Shown here in pieces: positions 8,252 through 18,500 of a stretch of 64,000 nucleotides of DNA (positions within the stretch are counted from its first letter, which is position 1; each line of letters begins with the position of its first letter). The stretch spans positions 136,977 through 200,976 of the forward strand of contig NZ_CP136337.1 in NCBI RefSeq assembly GCF_032681285.1, in the 5' to 3' direction. Under the pieces are notes generated by a model. It ran no database searches. It saw only the letters and a list, made by a program, of their open reading frames with translations, and had not been told where the DNA came from. A program made the position numbers and the translations under genes. The DNA is from Piscinibacter gummiphilus. GTDB lineage: Bacteria; Pseudomonadota; Gammaproteobacteria; Burkholderiales; Burkholderiaceae_C.

Positions 8252-9850
8252 TCAGGAGACCTGCTCCACGACACATTGGCCACGGTCACTTGGGAGGGTG
8301 ACCATAAACCTCTTACCAAGAAGAGTAGGGTATTCAGGCAAATCCCGCAAGAGGGCTGCGAGCATGCTGGCTGGATCCGGACAGCGCCACAGGAGTGCTT
8401 GTTTCGCAAGATTGGCGAAGTCCTCTTCACACGCGGTCTCGTCAAATCGATCGTGCTCGTCGCAATAGTTGCTGACTTGCTCGACCACCTGGCCGTCAGT
8501 GCAACCCTTCGGGTAGAGGATGCGCCCCTCCCAAAAGAGGGCGTCATCGGACAGGAGGACCGTGTCGGTTCCGTGATCGATCCGAATGGAGTCGCACAAA
8601 ACGACTTCACAGCTGACGTGGTGGCCTGAAAACCAGAAAGTCTTCAGCTCACCGGTCGGTGTCGCCGTGGCCGGCTCGTCTTCCAGCTGTCGCAAGCCCT
8701 GCAGCGCCCAGTGGCCTGGGGCAACACGAGAAGGGTCGACCAGTGTGAGACCGGCCGCGCGGGCGTACATCGCCGAAATCGAGCTTTCCTCGTCGCGGCG
8801 ATGGAACCACACGAGGCAGGCAAGGCGCGAAGCTCCTGAGGTGACAGCTTCTTGCGACAAGTGCGAGGGCGTGTCGAGGTACACCTCCATCTCGTTGACC
8901 AAGGTGGGGTAACGGGAGATGACCGAGCATGCCTGCTTGGGAAGCAGAGCCAGATCATTGAACACGTCGAGCAGGCCGTGCCGGTGCGCCACGTCGAAGA
9001 ACCGATCGATGAACGCCCCTGGATCGAGCTTCGCCTTCATTGCCAGCAAGTGCGAGCGCCATTCATCCCTGATGGCCCCGGTGATCTTCACCAGCTGTTC
9101 GTTGGCGTCGATCAATTCGGCTCGATCGGGCATTCGAGCTTGAAACTTGGATGAATCGAGGTGAACAACATCCAACCCGTCATGCATGCAGTAATAGTCC
9201 TTGCTGCTGCGGGAAAGAAGCTGACCCTGGATGTACAGGGCGACACCTGATGAGGGCTGGCCACTGTCACGCCCGGCGAGATGGACGCGACCGATCGAGG
9301 TGTCCACGAAATCCATCTGGTCCTCAGCGTGCTCTCTGGGCAGAGGTACGCCATTCAGCGCAACTTCGATGGGGAAACCTCTGACGTACCTCGCGATGGC
9401 GACCTTGATGTCGGGTATGTCGACGCCTTCGAGGCGGAGGACAGTCAGTCCATCATCAGGGACATCGGAGTCGGTTACCTCCATCTCGGCCTGGCTGAGC
9501 GCCTCCTCGCAGTTGAACGAAAGCTGCTTGCCTCTCGAGGTGATGTGGACGTGCCTCGACGAGTAGAGGACCTTGCTGAAACCGAGTCCGAATGGCTGGT
9601 CCTTCGCCATGACTGCTTCGTCCCACCCAGAGGCGTTGAGGTGAAGCAACGCCTGAAAGTCGCTTATGCCACAGCCGTTGTCTGTGACGACAAGGCGGCC
9701 ATGTTCAGCGTCGAAGTCGACGTTTATGAAAGTCGCTCCAGCACGCCGAGCATTTTGCAAGAGCTCACCGAGCAATGCGAGTTTGTCAGTGAATGCGAAG
9801 CGCCCGTTGCGGATAGCGCCTGCTTCGTTGACCATGAGTTTGATCTTCAT
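8252..9850 (-). CDS. GHKL-family ATPase of unknown function
   Basis: A 532-residue protein whose first 150 residues form a GHKL (Hsp90/MutL/kinase type) ATP-binding fold: N box ELLQNARRAG (about 28-37), G1 box VTDNGCGI (about 55-62) and G2 box FGLGFSKVLYSS (about 87-98). The asparagine, aspartate and glycines that hold Mg-ATP are present. The remainder is unlike MutL or HtpG by eye and ends in a variable region with several histidines and cysteines. It is preceded by nrdJ in the direction of transcription (i.e. nrdJ is downstream) and could be a plasmid-encoded stress or defence protein. I do not recognise a named family beyond the ATPase fold. Confidence 0.7.
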   Translation of the reverse strand: MKIKLMVNEAGAIRNGRFAFTDKLALLGELLQNARRAGATFINVDFDAEHGRLVVTDNGCGISDFQALLHLNASGWDEAVMAKDQPFGLGFSKVLYSSRHVHITSRGKQLSFNCEEALSQAEMEVTDSDVPDDGLTVLRLEGVDIPDIKVAIARYVRGFPIEVALNGVPLPREHAEDQMDFVDTSIGRVHLAGRDSGQPSSGVALYIQGQLLSRSSKDYYCMHDGLDVVHLDSSKFQARMPDRAELIDANEQLVKITGAIRDEWRSHLLAMKAKLDPGAFIDRFFDVAHRHGLLDVFNDLALLPKQACSVISRYPTLVNEMEVYLDTPSHLSQEAVTSGASRLACLVWFHRRDEESSISAMYARAAGLTLVDPSRVAPGHWALQGLRQLEDEPATATPTGELKTFWFSGHHVSCEVVLCDSIRIDHGTDTVLLSDDALFWEGRILYPKGCTDGQVVEQVSNYCDEHDRFDETACEEDFANLAKQALLWRCPDPASMLAALLRDLPEYPTLLGKRFMVTLPSDRGQCVVEQVS

Positions 9851-9910
9851 GCGAGTCCTTGTCTACAGCGACGCCCATGTTTGGGCGTCCGGTAAAAACA
9901 GCGAAGCCCT

Positions 9911-9953
9911 GCTGAGAGGAGCGCCACAGGGGCGCCGACTCAGGCAGGGCTTC
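9911..9953 (-). terminator. Possible terminator hairpin after the 9968 gene
   Basis: GAAGCCCTGCTGAGAGG near 9903 and CAGGCAGGGCTTC near 9941-9953 form a long interrupted inverted repeat (GAAGCCCTGC/GCAGGGCTTC). It lies 15 bases past the stop codon. There is no clean T run, so this may instead be a processing or protective hairpin. Confidence 0.4.
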
Positions 9954-9967
9954 AATGAAGGGATGTC

Positions 9968-10276
9968 TTACTGAATTGCTTCGGTGTAGAGCATCCCGCA
10001 CAGCATGGCGTTGCCGAGCGTGTGCTGAGTCAGCTCACGTGCAGAAACGCTGGTCCGCTCGTCGACGTTGGCGTCGAGGCGGACGAACTGGAAGCCGACG
10101 GCGTCGAGCTCCACGTGGAATGCAGGGCGGTCGGCACCGACCACGACGAAGTCGCGGCCCGGCTTGCCCGTCAGCATTTCGCTTTCCTTGACCATGTAGC
10201 CAAGGTCCTCCAGAGAACGGACCGGGACGAGGTTTTTGAACTCGGCCTGGCGGACTGCTGCGGAAACTTGTTGCAT
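9968..10276 (-). CDS. Small protein of unknown function
   Basis: A 102-residue soluble protein with no recognised family. The ATG at 10276 follows an AAGGAG ribosome site and lies one base after the stop of the upstream small membrane-protein gene, so translation of the three genes 11227-9968 is probably coupled. It has few charged runs and no membrane segment. Downstream, bases 9851-9967 contain a GC-rich inverted repeat (GCCCTGC...GCAGGGC, about 9915-9950) that may end the operon. Confidence 0.6.
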   Translation of the reverse strand: MQQVSAAVRQAEFKNLVPVRSLEDLGYMVKESEMLTGKPGRDFVVVGADRPAFHVELDAVGFQFVRLDANVDERTSVSARELTQHTLGNAMLCGMLYTEAIQ

Positions 10277-10277
10277 G

Positions 10278-10616
10278 TCATTCTCCTTGTGAGTTTTTGA
10301 GTCGGCAGATCAACGACATGTCGTTGCCGCCTTCGTATTGCTGATCCTGGCCGTCGACCAGGTGGTTGATGTAGAAGCCGCTTCCTCGATGTGCGTGGCG
10401 AGGAAGACGCGTCAGAGGTGATGTCGAAGGCCGGCATGTGAGCGTGACTTCACCAGGTGGTGAGGTCTGGGCATCACTTGCCAGCACGAGGGGCGACGAA
10501 TGCACAGTCGGTGGGTCTGAATCGAATGACTCGGGGCCCGCGACGTACCCGGCCAGGCCCCAGAGGAGGACCAATGCGACGGCCACCCAAGCGAATCGTG
10601 CTTCGGACGTGCTCAT
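10278..10616 (-). CDS. Small single-pass membrane protein, unknown function
   Basis: A 112-residue protein with one hydrophobic segment at about residues 9-27 (FAWVAVALVLLWGLAGYVAG) and a polar, proline- and serine-rich remainder, so probably membrane-anchored with an outside tail. The ATG at 10616 was chosen over the ORF's upstream ATG because GGAGG stands seven bases before it and because its ATGA overlaps the stop of the 10613-11227 gene, the usual sign of translational coupling. No family recognised. Confidence 0.6.
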   Translation of the reverse strand: MSTSEARFAWVAVALVLLWGLAGYVAGPESFDSDPPTVHSSPLVLASDAQTSPPGEVTLTCRPSTSPLTRLPRHAHRGSGFYINHLVDGQDQQYEGGNDMSLICRLKNSQGE

Positions 10617-11227
10617 TGCTGAACCTCCATCGCAAACAGATCGGCCTGGGTCGAGCTGGTCTTCAGCTTGATCTGTTCGTTGATCCACTGAGGGTTCTTC
10701 GACAGTTGACGAATCATCCAGTCGAAGTTCGTAGAGACCTCCCGCCGAACCCACTCGGGGTACTGCGCAAGCGTCTCGCGGACCCAACCCTTGGCCTTTG
10801 CCTTGATCCAGTCACGGATGGACTGGACGTCGAGCTTGCCGAAGAAGGGGGTGGGTGACAGCGGACTCGAACCAACGACACGAAGGCAGTTGGAGAACGA
10901 GAACGGCTCGCTCTCGAGGTGAGGTTCGGAGAACACCCAGGCGAGGGTGTCGAACTTCTCTTCGAGAGGCGTCAACGGGTCAGCCAGGCGATCGAGATCG
11001 CTGAGCAGTCGCCAGTGGAGATAGACGATGTCTTCCTCAGTCCACTCAGGCTGTTCGTCACCATCGAGGTAGGCGTTGACAGCTTTGAGTGCTTGAGGAG
11101 GGAGGTCGTGGAGCTGCACGGTGTGTTGCGCACTGGCAGCAGATGGGAGATCGCGAAACGCAGACATGCCCGCGGAAAACGGGATGTCGTTGCCTTGCGG
11201 ATGGAAAGAGACACTCGGGGTGAGCAT
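10613..11227 (-). CDS. Unknown protein, first gene of a three-gene operon
   Basis: A 204-residue protein with no recognised family. It is acidic and tryptophan-rich in the second half (WIKAKAKGWVRETLAQYPEWV) with helical character. The start at 11227 is preceded by GGAG at good spacing; the in-frame ATG eight codons earlier lacks one. It overlaps the next gene by four bases. Nothing in the sequence indicates the function. Confidence 0.6.
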   Translation of the reverse strand: MLTPSVSFHPQGNDIPFSAGMSAFRDLPSAASAQHTVQLHDLPPQALKAVNAYLDGDEQPEWTEEDIVYLHWRLLSDLDRLADPLTPLEEKFDTLAWVFSEPHLESEPFSFSNCLRVVGSSPLSPTPFFGKLDVQSIRDWIKAKAKGWVRETLAQYPEWVRREVSTNFDWMIRQLSKNPQWINEQIKLKTSSTQADLFAMEVQQ

Positions 11228-11776
11228 TTGCTGGCTCCATAGAGGGTGCAAAGGCGAATGCGCAGCCCGGGCGGGGTGCGAAAGCGCCCCGCGGGGGTTG
11301 AGTGTTGAACCGGTCGTGAACCGGGATGTTGGGCTGGCTAGAGCACGGTCGAGACGACCATGAAGATCGGTGTGCCAGCTACCGATCAGGGGAGAACCTT
11401 TCGGCGACTGACTTGGACGTCAGGCCTCGAAAGGTGAACCGCAACGATCGGATTGGGGATGTGCCCGGGAGGGCGTGCGCAGCTCATGCGCTTTGAAGGG
11501 CTTGCCGATTTGGAGGTGCGAGGCCAGCTATCGCACGGCGCGACCTTATGCCGGCAGGACGCAAAAGTCAATGCGTCAGAGGCTTGGCTGATTGGCGGGA
11601 GGGAACGTCAGAACTTCCCACAATCAATGTCAAAAAGTTTCCATAACTAATGTCATCGGCGCGCCGTGAAGTGCGCCATGCCGTCGCTTTCTTACCCGGA
11701 TTTTTGCTAGTGGAGTTGGCGGCCCCTCCAGAAGATTCCCGAGGCGATTCACTCGGAAATCTCACGGAGGTCAAGA
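11228..11776. promoter_or_regulatory. 550-base divergent intergenic region
   Basis: This stretch separates the minus-strand operon from the plus-strand gene at 11777 and must contain both promoters. A hairpin-forming pair ACCTTTCG/CGAAAGGT lies at about 11396-11429. The segment 11600-11660 (AGAACTTCCCACAATC...CATAACTAATGTCATC) is the most AT-rich part and is the likeliest promoter for the plus-strand gene. No convincing coding frame was found inside. Confidence 0.45.
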
Positions 11777-12541
11777 ATGGTGGAAAACAAACTTGCACGG
11801 ATGGATGCCGGCGAGGCAAACCGGCGCATCCTGTCGAAGGAAGAGAACCGTGCCGACTTCCGAAGGGTGGAAGCGGCGAGCGTGAAGCGGAAGACCAACC
11901 TGCGCAGTGCTGAAGGCAAGCGCCTGTTCGCCAGATGCTTCTATTCGTTCCAGGCCTCGATGTATTTCATCAGCCAAATGGGGCGCACCAAGCTCCCTCA
12001 CGAAGCCGTGGAAGAGATCGAAGCGGCGGTGCGAAAAAAGCTGGAGGAAGCAACGGCCGAAATGAACAAGGCCATCGATGGCGCGGACGCCCTGCTGAAG
12101 ACGAACAACATCGACACCGTGGCCACTTACGACACGGTACCGTTCGAAGAGGAGGTCGGGATCACCTCTGCGTTGGGCCGGCGCTACTTCGAGCTGATTC
12201 ACAAACTGGACCAGATGATGCCCCTGCTTCAAACGCTGCAGATCGAGGAGGTCATCAACGAGAGGAACGAAGAGAAGCAGCGCTCGCTGTTGAAGCGATC
12301 GGTTCTTTCGATCTCCTCCAGCGCGCGGAACTTGAGTGCGGGGGTGCGGCGCCGGATGAACGAAATGGACCGCGAGCCAGACGCTGGAGCTCAGCCGAAG
12401 CAGGCGGCCAAGCAGCAGGCGAAGCAAGCCACGGTCGTGGAGGCAGCGGAGGTCGTTGCGATCGAGCCAGCAGCGGTCGCCACAGACTCTCAGAAGATGG
12501 AGCCGACCGAACAAGCTTCAGCGATTCCCGCGGCTGCATAG
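11777..12541 (+). CDS. Plasmid-type helical protein, possibly DUF1845-like
   Basis: A 254-residue protein, mainly helical, starting at an ATG seven bases after GGAGG. The central part (about residues 48-185: RLFARCFYSFQASMYFISQM, then ELIHKLDQMMPLLQTL) resembles proteins of integrating elements and plasmids grouped as DUF1845 or AcaB-like; I am not certain of that match. The C-terminal 50 residues are low-complexity, rich in alanine, glutamine and lysine (KQAAKQQAKQATVVEAAEVV), probably unstructured. The gene is followed by a strong terminator and stands alone. If AcaB-like, it could act with the FlhDC-like pair. Confidence 0.5.
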   Translation: MVENKLARMDAGEANRRILSKEENRADFRRVEAASVKRKTNLRSAEGKRLFARCFYSFQASMYFISQMGRTKLPHEAVEEIEAAVRKKLEEATAEMNKAIDGADALLKTNNIDTVATYDTVPFEEEVGITSALGRRYFELIHKLDQMMPLLQTLQIEEVINERNEEKQRSLLKRSVLSISSSARNLSAGVRRRMNEMDREPDAGAQPKQAAKQQAKQATVVEAAEVVAIEPAAVATDSQKMEPTEQASAIPAAA

Positions 12542-12630
12542 AAGACGTTTCTCTCTTGTAGACGGCGAATGGGCTTGTTTTTCGCAGTGCAACAAGCCTG
12601 AACTCCCTTTGACGCCTGTGAGCGTCAAGC

Positions 12631-12671
12631 AAATGGCACCCGAGCTCGCGTACTCGGGTGCCATTTTTCTT
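12631..12671 (+). terminator. Strong rho-independent terminator
   Basis: A perfect 14-bp stem (AAATGGCACCCGAG pairs with CTCGGGTGCCATTT, 12631-12644 with 12653-12666) around an eight-base loop, followed by TTCTTTA. It ends transcription of the gene at 11777, 90 bases downstream, and protects the next gene at 12701. A smaller hairpin (TTGACGC/GCGTCAA) lies just before it at 12609-12628. Confidence 0.9.
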
Positions 12672-12700
12672 TATGCTGGCCGCACAAACGGGAGGGACGG

Positions 12701-14857
12701 ATGGGTGACAGCAGTGAGGCAGAACAACTCATAGGGCAGCGCCAAGAGCAGTCCTTCAAGCCGAGGCACGGACGAGTGCTCCCGAGCTTTCTTGTCCGCG
12801 TGCTCAAGCGGCCGTTTGTGACCTGGTTGGGCGACATCGAGGTCGGGGAACTGCTTCATTGGACGCGCTCTGCGGGCCCACCATCGAGCGTCGCTGATGA
12901 CATACGCCTCAATGCCCTGGGTCGACTTCAGCCACACCACCCTGAAGTCTTTCGGGAGCCGTGCGGTGTTCGGCTCGACTCTGCATGGGAATCAAACTTG
13001 GATCGCGAAGAGGTCCTGAAGCTGAGGAAGGCGCTTCGCCACCTGGAACACGAGGAAAGGTTTGAGGACTTCACCCTGAACGTCCTGAGACGCTACATGG
13101 GGGTGCCCTATCCAGAGGTGTTCAAGATCTTGGCCAAGCTTGAGGCGGTCTACTGGTCACCATCCGAGGTGCCACCGCTCAGGATCAATGCGTGGTCCGA
13201 CCAACCGTTGCAGTTGCGACGCATCGAGCTCGACGATGACCTCCGAAAGAGGGTCCAAGAAGCGTTGGCGCTGCCCTGGATCGATCGCGTCCAGAAGTTT
13301 GACATGAGACTGGCTGGACCCTTCGGGATTCCTCCCGCAGCGTGGATGCGAGAACAACTCGAGTCCAAGCACGGCATTGGAAAGGAGTTGGGAGAGACGA
13401 CCGACAGGATCCTTGCGGCGGCAGCGATGACCTACGCGCAGGAGGTCGAATCACTGGTTCGCCTGGCAGTGATGAACTCAAGACAGAAGCCGCGGCCGGA
13501 GAAATTCGTTCGATGGCTGGACATCTTCATGGGTCGTTATGTGGCCAAGGGCAAGCCACCTACCTTGCAGCAGCTAGGGGATGCGCGGGGTATCACGCGG
13601 GAGCGCGTTCGGCAGGTGTGTGATGGGGTCATCCAAGTGCTCAGGGCGGCACCGCTGTGCAAACATGCGCTGGAGAGAGTCATCAGGATGGCCGCACACG
13701 CTGTTCCATGCAGCGTCGCGGAGGCTGACGAGCAGCTGGCCCACGAGTTAGGGGAGGGCGCAGGGATCCTGGGAGCGATCGAACTGGCGGCCGAGCTCGG
13801 AGACGTCGACATTGGCGTTCAGATGTCGAAGGTACGAGTGCGCATGTCGGGGAAGTACGAACATGCGCCGGTACTTGAGTCGGCCACCACCGAGACGCGC
13901 TGGAGCCAGGCTGCGCTGCGGTACGCGGCCGCCGAGTGCTCAGTGGTCGGCGCCACCAACATCCTGAGGTTGGCAGGGCACATGGCCATGAAGGAAGGAA
14001 TTGCACTTGGGCGAGACGACCTGGTCAGCGTCGTGACACAGGCACCAGGCTTCGCATGGCTCGATGAAGGCAACGGTTGGTTCACCGTGGGCACGACAGA
14101 GAGATGCGGCCTGGCGATGCGACTGAGGAAGGTCCTGTCGATCGCGAAGGAGCCGGTCACCGTCGACGAGATGGCAGAGGCTTACGCATGCGACACCAGG
14201 CTTTTCAAAGAAGACGAGGGCGCCAGAGCCCTGGCAATTCCGCCAACGCACATCATTCAGGGGATGGCGAGACAGTGGCCGTTCGTCCTGCTGCGGCAGC
14301 ACACCAAACTGGTGGCGACGACACCGATCGATCCCTCGGAGGAACTGACGGAGCTTGAGCAACTGGCGGTTCGAATCATCGAAGACGCGCATGGAGTCGC
14401 GCCGGCGTTCCAGTTCTACGAGACCGCAGAAGCCCAAGGAGTCGCCAAGATCACCACCGCGCTGATGCTCAGTGCGTCGCCTATCCTCGTGCGACTCGAG
14501 CATGGCCTCTACGCCTTGAGGGGACGCCGGCAGCGAGATGACGCACTGGCAAACGCTCGGCACCAGCTGGCGAGAAAGCTGTCGCAGCAGCCAGTGGGAT
14601 TGGACCCAGATGTGTTCCGCGTGACCATCACCGAAGCGGCCCTGAACCGGAACGAGCAATACACCGTACCGTCACGGTTCCATGAGCGGCTGGCCGGCAA
14701 GTCTTTCCGCATCGAAGGGACGGAGCACGTGGCTCGCATCAGCATGTCAGGTTCCCTGCGGGGCATCAATCGCGCACTGCCGCAGCTTCGAGTGGGAGAT
14801 GAGGTCGAAGTGCGCTGCCTGGGCGAATCCGTGCGGCTCACGATCAAAAGGGCGTGA
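12701..14857 (+). CDS. Large protein with sigma-70 region 4-like helix-turn-helix
   Basis: A 718-residue protein with a clear match to sigma-70 region 4.2 at about residues 287-306 (LQQLGDARGITRERVRQV), the helix-turn-helix that reads -35 elements. It lacks sigma region 2 by eye, so it is not an ordinary sigma factor. The C-terminal half (about 460-620) has repeated short helical units (LSIAKEPVTVDEMAEAY; AVRIIEDAHGVAPAFQF) reminiscent of winged-helix or HARE-HTH modules. It may be a regulator that borrows sigma-type DNA recognition. The ATG follows GGAGGG and the upstream terminator isolates it as its own unit. An inverted-repeat arm begins five bases past its stop. Confidence 0.65.
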   Translation: MGDSSEAEQLIGQRQEQSFKPRHGRVLPSFLVRVLKRPFVTWLGDIEVGELLHWTRSAGPPSSVADDIRLNALGRLQPHHPEVFREPCGVRLDSAWESNLDREEVLKLRKALRHLEHEERFEDFTLNVLRRYMGVPYPEVFKILAKLEAVYWSPSEVPPLRINAWSDQPLQLRRIELDDDLRKRVQEALALPWIDRVQKFDMRLAGPFGIPPAAWMREQLESKHGIGKELGETTDRILAAAAMTYAQEVESLVRLAVMNSRQKPRPEKFVRWLDIFMGRYVAKGKPPTLQQLGDARGITRERVRQVCDGVIQVLRAAPLCKHALERVIRMAAHAVPCSVAEADEQLAHELGEGAGILGAIELAAELGDVDIGVQMSKVRVRMSGKYEHAPVLESATTETRWSQAALRYAAAECSVVGATNILRLAGHMAMKEGIALGRDDLVSVVTQAPGFAWLDEGNGWFTVGTTERCGLAMRLRKVLSIAKEPVTVDEMAEAYACDTRLFKEDEGARALAIPPTHIIQGMARQWPFVLLRQHTKLVATTPIDPSEELTELEQLAVRIIEDAHGVAPAFQFYETAEAQGVAKITTALMLSASPILVRLEHGLYALRGRRQRDDALANARHQLARKLSQQPVGLDPDVFRVTITEAALNRNEQYTVPSRFHERLAGKSFRIEGTEHVARISMSGSLRGINRALPQLRVGDEVEVRCLGESVRLTIKRA

Positions 14858-14861
14858 GCCG

Positions 14862-14883
14862 GGATAAAGCCAGAAATCACACA
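14862..14883. repeat. Left arm of a 22-bp inverted repeat flanking the interrupted gene
   Basis: This 22-base segment (core AAGCCAGAAATCACACA) matches the reverse complement of 37779-37800 at 21 of 22 positions. Without the 22-kb insertion the arms would lie about 870 bases apart, bracketing the gene 14982-37764. The right arm is about 50 bases from a tyrosine recombinase gene. Confidence 0.7.
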
Positions 14884-14981
14884 TAAGCGATTCGTGCATT
14901 ACACGGCATATGTCCACAGGTGGTGAGCATGCGAGCCTGTAGTCAAATACGGCGCATGCACCAATGCGCCGGAGGGCATGG

Positions 14982-15527
14982 ATGACTTCGAAGAAAAAGC
15001 GAAATGCAGGTCACCTGCATCCGCCCGAGCAACGCGCGGCCACTGAGATTCCATGCGGCTTGGAACTTCCCGAAGGGATCACTGTAGAGCGAGGACCGTC
15101 GTCGGGCGGACCCGCCTACTATTTCCGACATTCGAAACTCGGCGAGCTTGGTCGCGTGCGCGTGCTCGACCTGGGCGGTGGACAAGGTCGGCTCATCGGC
15201 GAAGTGGCGGGCGAGCCTAACGACCCAAGCACTGAGCAGAGAGCCGCGCTGATGGCGCCCCTCATCCATCAGGTTCACCACTTGTTCGATCAATCGGCAG
15301 GCATTCCGCATCAACCTGGCGAGGTGAAGCCACTCGGCCCGCTCACACAAGAAGATCGCGGCGGCCTGGAGTTCAAGGTGCTTGAATGCGACACGTGTGG
15401 CGCGCCGGTGGCACGACTGATTTTTGCGCCGCCAGGTACAGCAGACGATGCGGATTTCGCGGACGTTGAACGCCTTGCCTTCAGAATCTTTTCTGACTTG
15501 CCTCTGCCTACCTGGATTGTTGGACCA
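14982..15527 (+). pseudogene. 5' part (182 codons) of a gene split by the IS1071 composite element
   Basis: The gene starts at ATG 14982, seven bases after GGAGG, and runs 182 codons to ...TWIVGP before meeting IS1071. The 3' part resumes at 37597 in the same frame after removal of the element and one GACCA copy, giving a 237-residue protein. The encoded protein has a conserved-looking CDTCGAPVARLIFAPPG stretch but no family I recognise. The in-frame continuation into the IS left end adds eight residues and stops. Confidence 0.85.
15523..15527. repeat. 5-bp target duplication GACCA, left copy
   Basis: GACCA directly precedes the GGGG end of the IS1071 left repeat; the same five bases follow the last CCCC at 37591. 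Tn3-family elements, including IS1071, duplicate 5 bp on insertion. Confidence 0.92.
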
Positions 15528-18500
15528 GGGGTCTCCTCGTTTTCAGTGCAATAAGTGACGGTACGCAAAGCTAGCACTGGCGCGGGGGTGGTCTGGGTAG
15601 ACCGTTGATTTCATTGACTTTCCTGTTCGCTTTGTAAACGGGTATGGTGGCCTCCCACTTTTGAGGTTCACGATGCAGGGTTGGCACACAACGTTTTTGG
15701 GGATGCGTGGGCTCCCCCGCGATATCAGCGACTTCGAGATGAAGGCATTTTTCACCTTCGATGGTGCCGAGCGCGACGCAATCAATGCACGCCGAGGTGA
15801 TTCCCACAAGCTTGGTCTGGCGCTCCATATTGGTTTCCTGCGCATGAGTGGGCGTTTGCTCGGTGCCTTTCGGGTAATTCCAGTAGCCTTGTGGCGCCAC
15901 CTTGGCAACGAGCTTGGCATTGCAGCACCAGAAGTCGCCTCGCTGAGAGCCATGTATGAACGCGGGCGCACGCTATTCGATCACCAACAAGTAGCCTGCA
16001 CGGTCCTTGGATTCCAGTGGATGAGCGAGCACCAGCGCCGCTCACTGGTACGTGAACTGCGCGACGAAGTGGCGCGCTGCGCCGACCGCGATCAGCTACT
16101 CGTGCGGGCGCGTCAATGGCTGTACAAGAACAAGCTGGTGATCGTGCACGAGCGGGCAATTCGGACACTGATTGCGGCGGCACTTGCCCAGCTTGAAGTT
16201 GAAACAGGCACCGCCATCGCCGCCAGCGTTGATCCAGCAACACTTGATCGCTGGCGAGCCTCAGTTTCAGAGCTGCGCCCAGATGGACAAACCCAGCAGA
16301 GTTGGCTATGGGCTGCACCGGCGAAACACTCAACCCGCCAAATCAGCGAGGTACTGGAGCGCATCGACCTGCTTTACACGCTGGACGTTCATAAGCACCT
16401 GGCAGACATCCCCGATCTCATCTTGCGCCGCTACGCGCGCCGACTTGTCTCCAGGCCGCCCTCAGCCGGAGCCAAGATCAAAGAGCCAGCGCGCACCGTG
16501 GAGGTCGCATGCTTTCTTCGGTATTGCCTGTTCACCACCACAGACCAGTTGATCCTTATGGTGCAGCGCCGGATCGCCGATCTGTGGCGTCAGGCTGCCG
16601 CCGATGTCCCCGCTACCGTCAATTGGGCCGCAATGTACAAAACGCTGCTCGGCGAACTTGTTGCCTTGAGCGCGCAAGGTGCGGTGCCAGATGCTGAGTT
16701 GCGTGCCCGTCTTGAAGCCTTGATCACCGAAACCCAGAAACGCAAACCACCGAGCAGGGCCTCCCTGGTCCGCGAGGGATTGATTGATGGAATTCGCCCC
16801 GTGCGGTCGTTGCTCGTCGCCATTGCAAAGCTGCCCTGGCAGGCCACCGGCGAGCATCCTGCCATCGAGTACCTTGCCAAGCTGCAAGCTTTATATCTCA
16901 AAGGATCCAGAAAGCTGCCAGTTGAAGTGGTGGCACCAAGTCTGGGAATGATCTGGCAGGTTTCGATCTCCAGCCCAGACCGGGAACGGGCGTTTCAGGC
17001 GTTGGAGGTGGCCACCCTGTTTGCCCTGCGCCGCGCGGTGCGCAATGGCTCGGTCTGGATTGAGCACAGCCTGAGCTTTCGGGGTCGTGCGCGCTTGTTC
17101 TTCACGGACGAGCGTTGGCAGGCAGAGTCCAAGAAACACTATGCCCGTCTATCGTTACCCAGCAAGGCTGCCACTTTCTTGAAGCCTTTGCTGGCCAGAG
17201 TAACTGCCGGTGTCGATGCGGTGGCCGCTGCAGCCCGCAGTGGCGTACTGCGCGTGGATGATGAACTCCATTTGTCGCCATTGCCCGCAGAGGACGAAGA
17301 CCCAGAAGTGACCAAGCTGCGCGCGGCTTTGGATCACCGCATCGGTGAGGTTCAATTGCCGGAAGTGATTCTGGCCGTTGACGCCCAGGTGCGCTTTAGC
17401 TGGATCATGCTCGGACGTGAGCCGCGCTCTACCGACGAGCTGCTGATGGTCTATGCCGGCATCATGGCCCACGGCACCAGTCTGACTGCGGTCGAATGCG
17501 CGCGCATGATTCCGCAATTGTCTGCCACCAGCATTCGCCAGGCCATGCGCTGGGCGCGGGACGAACGGCGTCTGAGCCAGGCCTGCCAGGCTGTGCTGGA
17601 ATTCATGCAGCGACACCCGATTGCCGCCACCTGGGGGCGGTCCGATTTGGCATCTTCTGACATGATGAGCATGGAGACCACCAAACGGGTGTGGCAAGCC
17701 CGGCTTGATCCTCGGCGCAACACACCTTCCATTGGAATCTACTCCCATGTAAAAGACCGGTGGGGCATCTTCCATGCGCAGCCCTTTGTGCTCAATGAGC
17801 GCCAGGCGGGCGTGGCCATTGAAGGTGTCATCCGCCAAGAAAAGCTGGAGACCAGCCAGCTTGCTGTGGATACCCATGGCTACACCGACTTTGCCATGTC
17901 ACATGCCCGTTTGCTTGGTTTTGATCTTTGCCCGCGGTTGAAGGAACTCAAACAGCGCCACCTCTTTGTGCCACGCGGCACCAAAGTGCCCGCAGAAATC
18001 GCTGCGGTGTGCGAAGCCAATGTCGACGTCGCTTTGATCGAAAAGCATTGGGATAGTCTGGTGCACCTGGCAGCCTCGGTCATGAGCGGACATGCCAGTG
18101 CGGTGGCAGCTCTTGCGCGGTTCGGTTCTGCCGCCCAGGGCGATCCAATCTATGAGGCTGGCGTGCAATTGGGGCGGTTGCTGCGTACGGCGTTTTTGGC
18201 TGACTACTTTGTCAAGGACGCTTTCAGGAACGAGTTGCGCCGGGTGCTCAATCGGGGCGAGGCTGTTAACGCCCTCAAGCGCGCCATTTATACCGGCCGG
18301 ATCAGCCCGGCGCAGGCCAAACGTGTCGATGAAATGCAGGCTGTGGCCGATGCGTTGAGCCTGATGGCCAACATCGTGATGGCGTGGAATACCTCACAGA
18401 TGCAGGCGGTCCTGGATCGCTGGTCGAACCGCCGCCAGGTCATTCCACCGGAACTGATCGGGAAGATTGCGCCCACCAGGCTGGAGAGCATCAACTTGCG

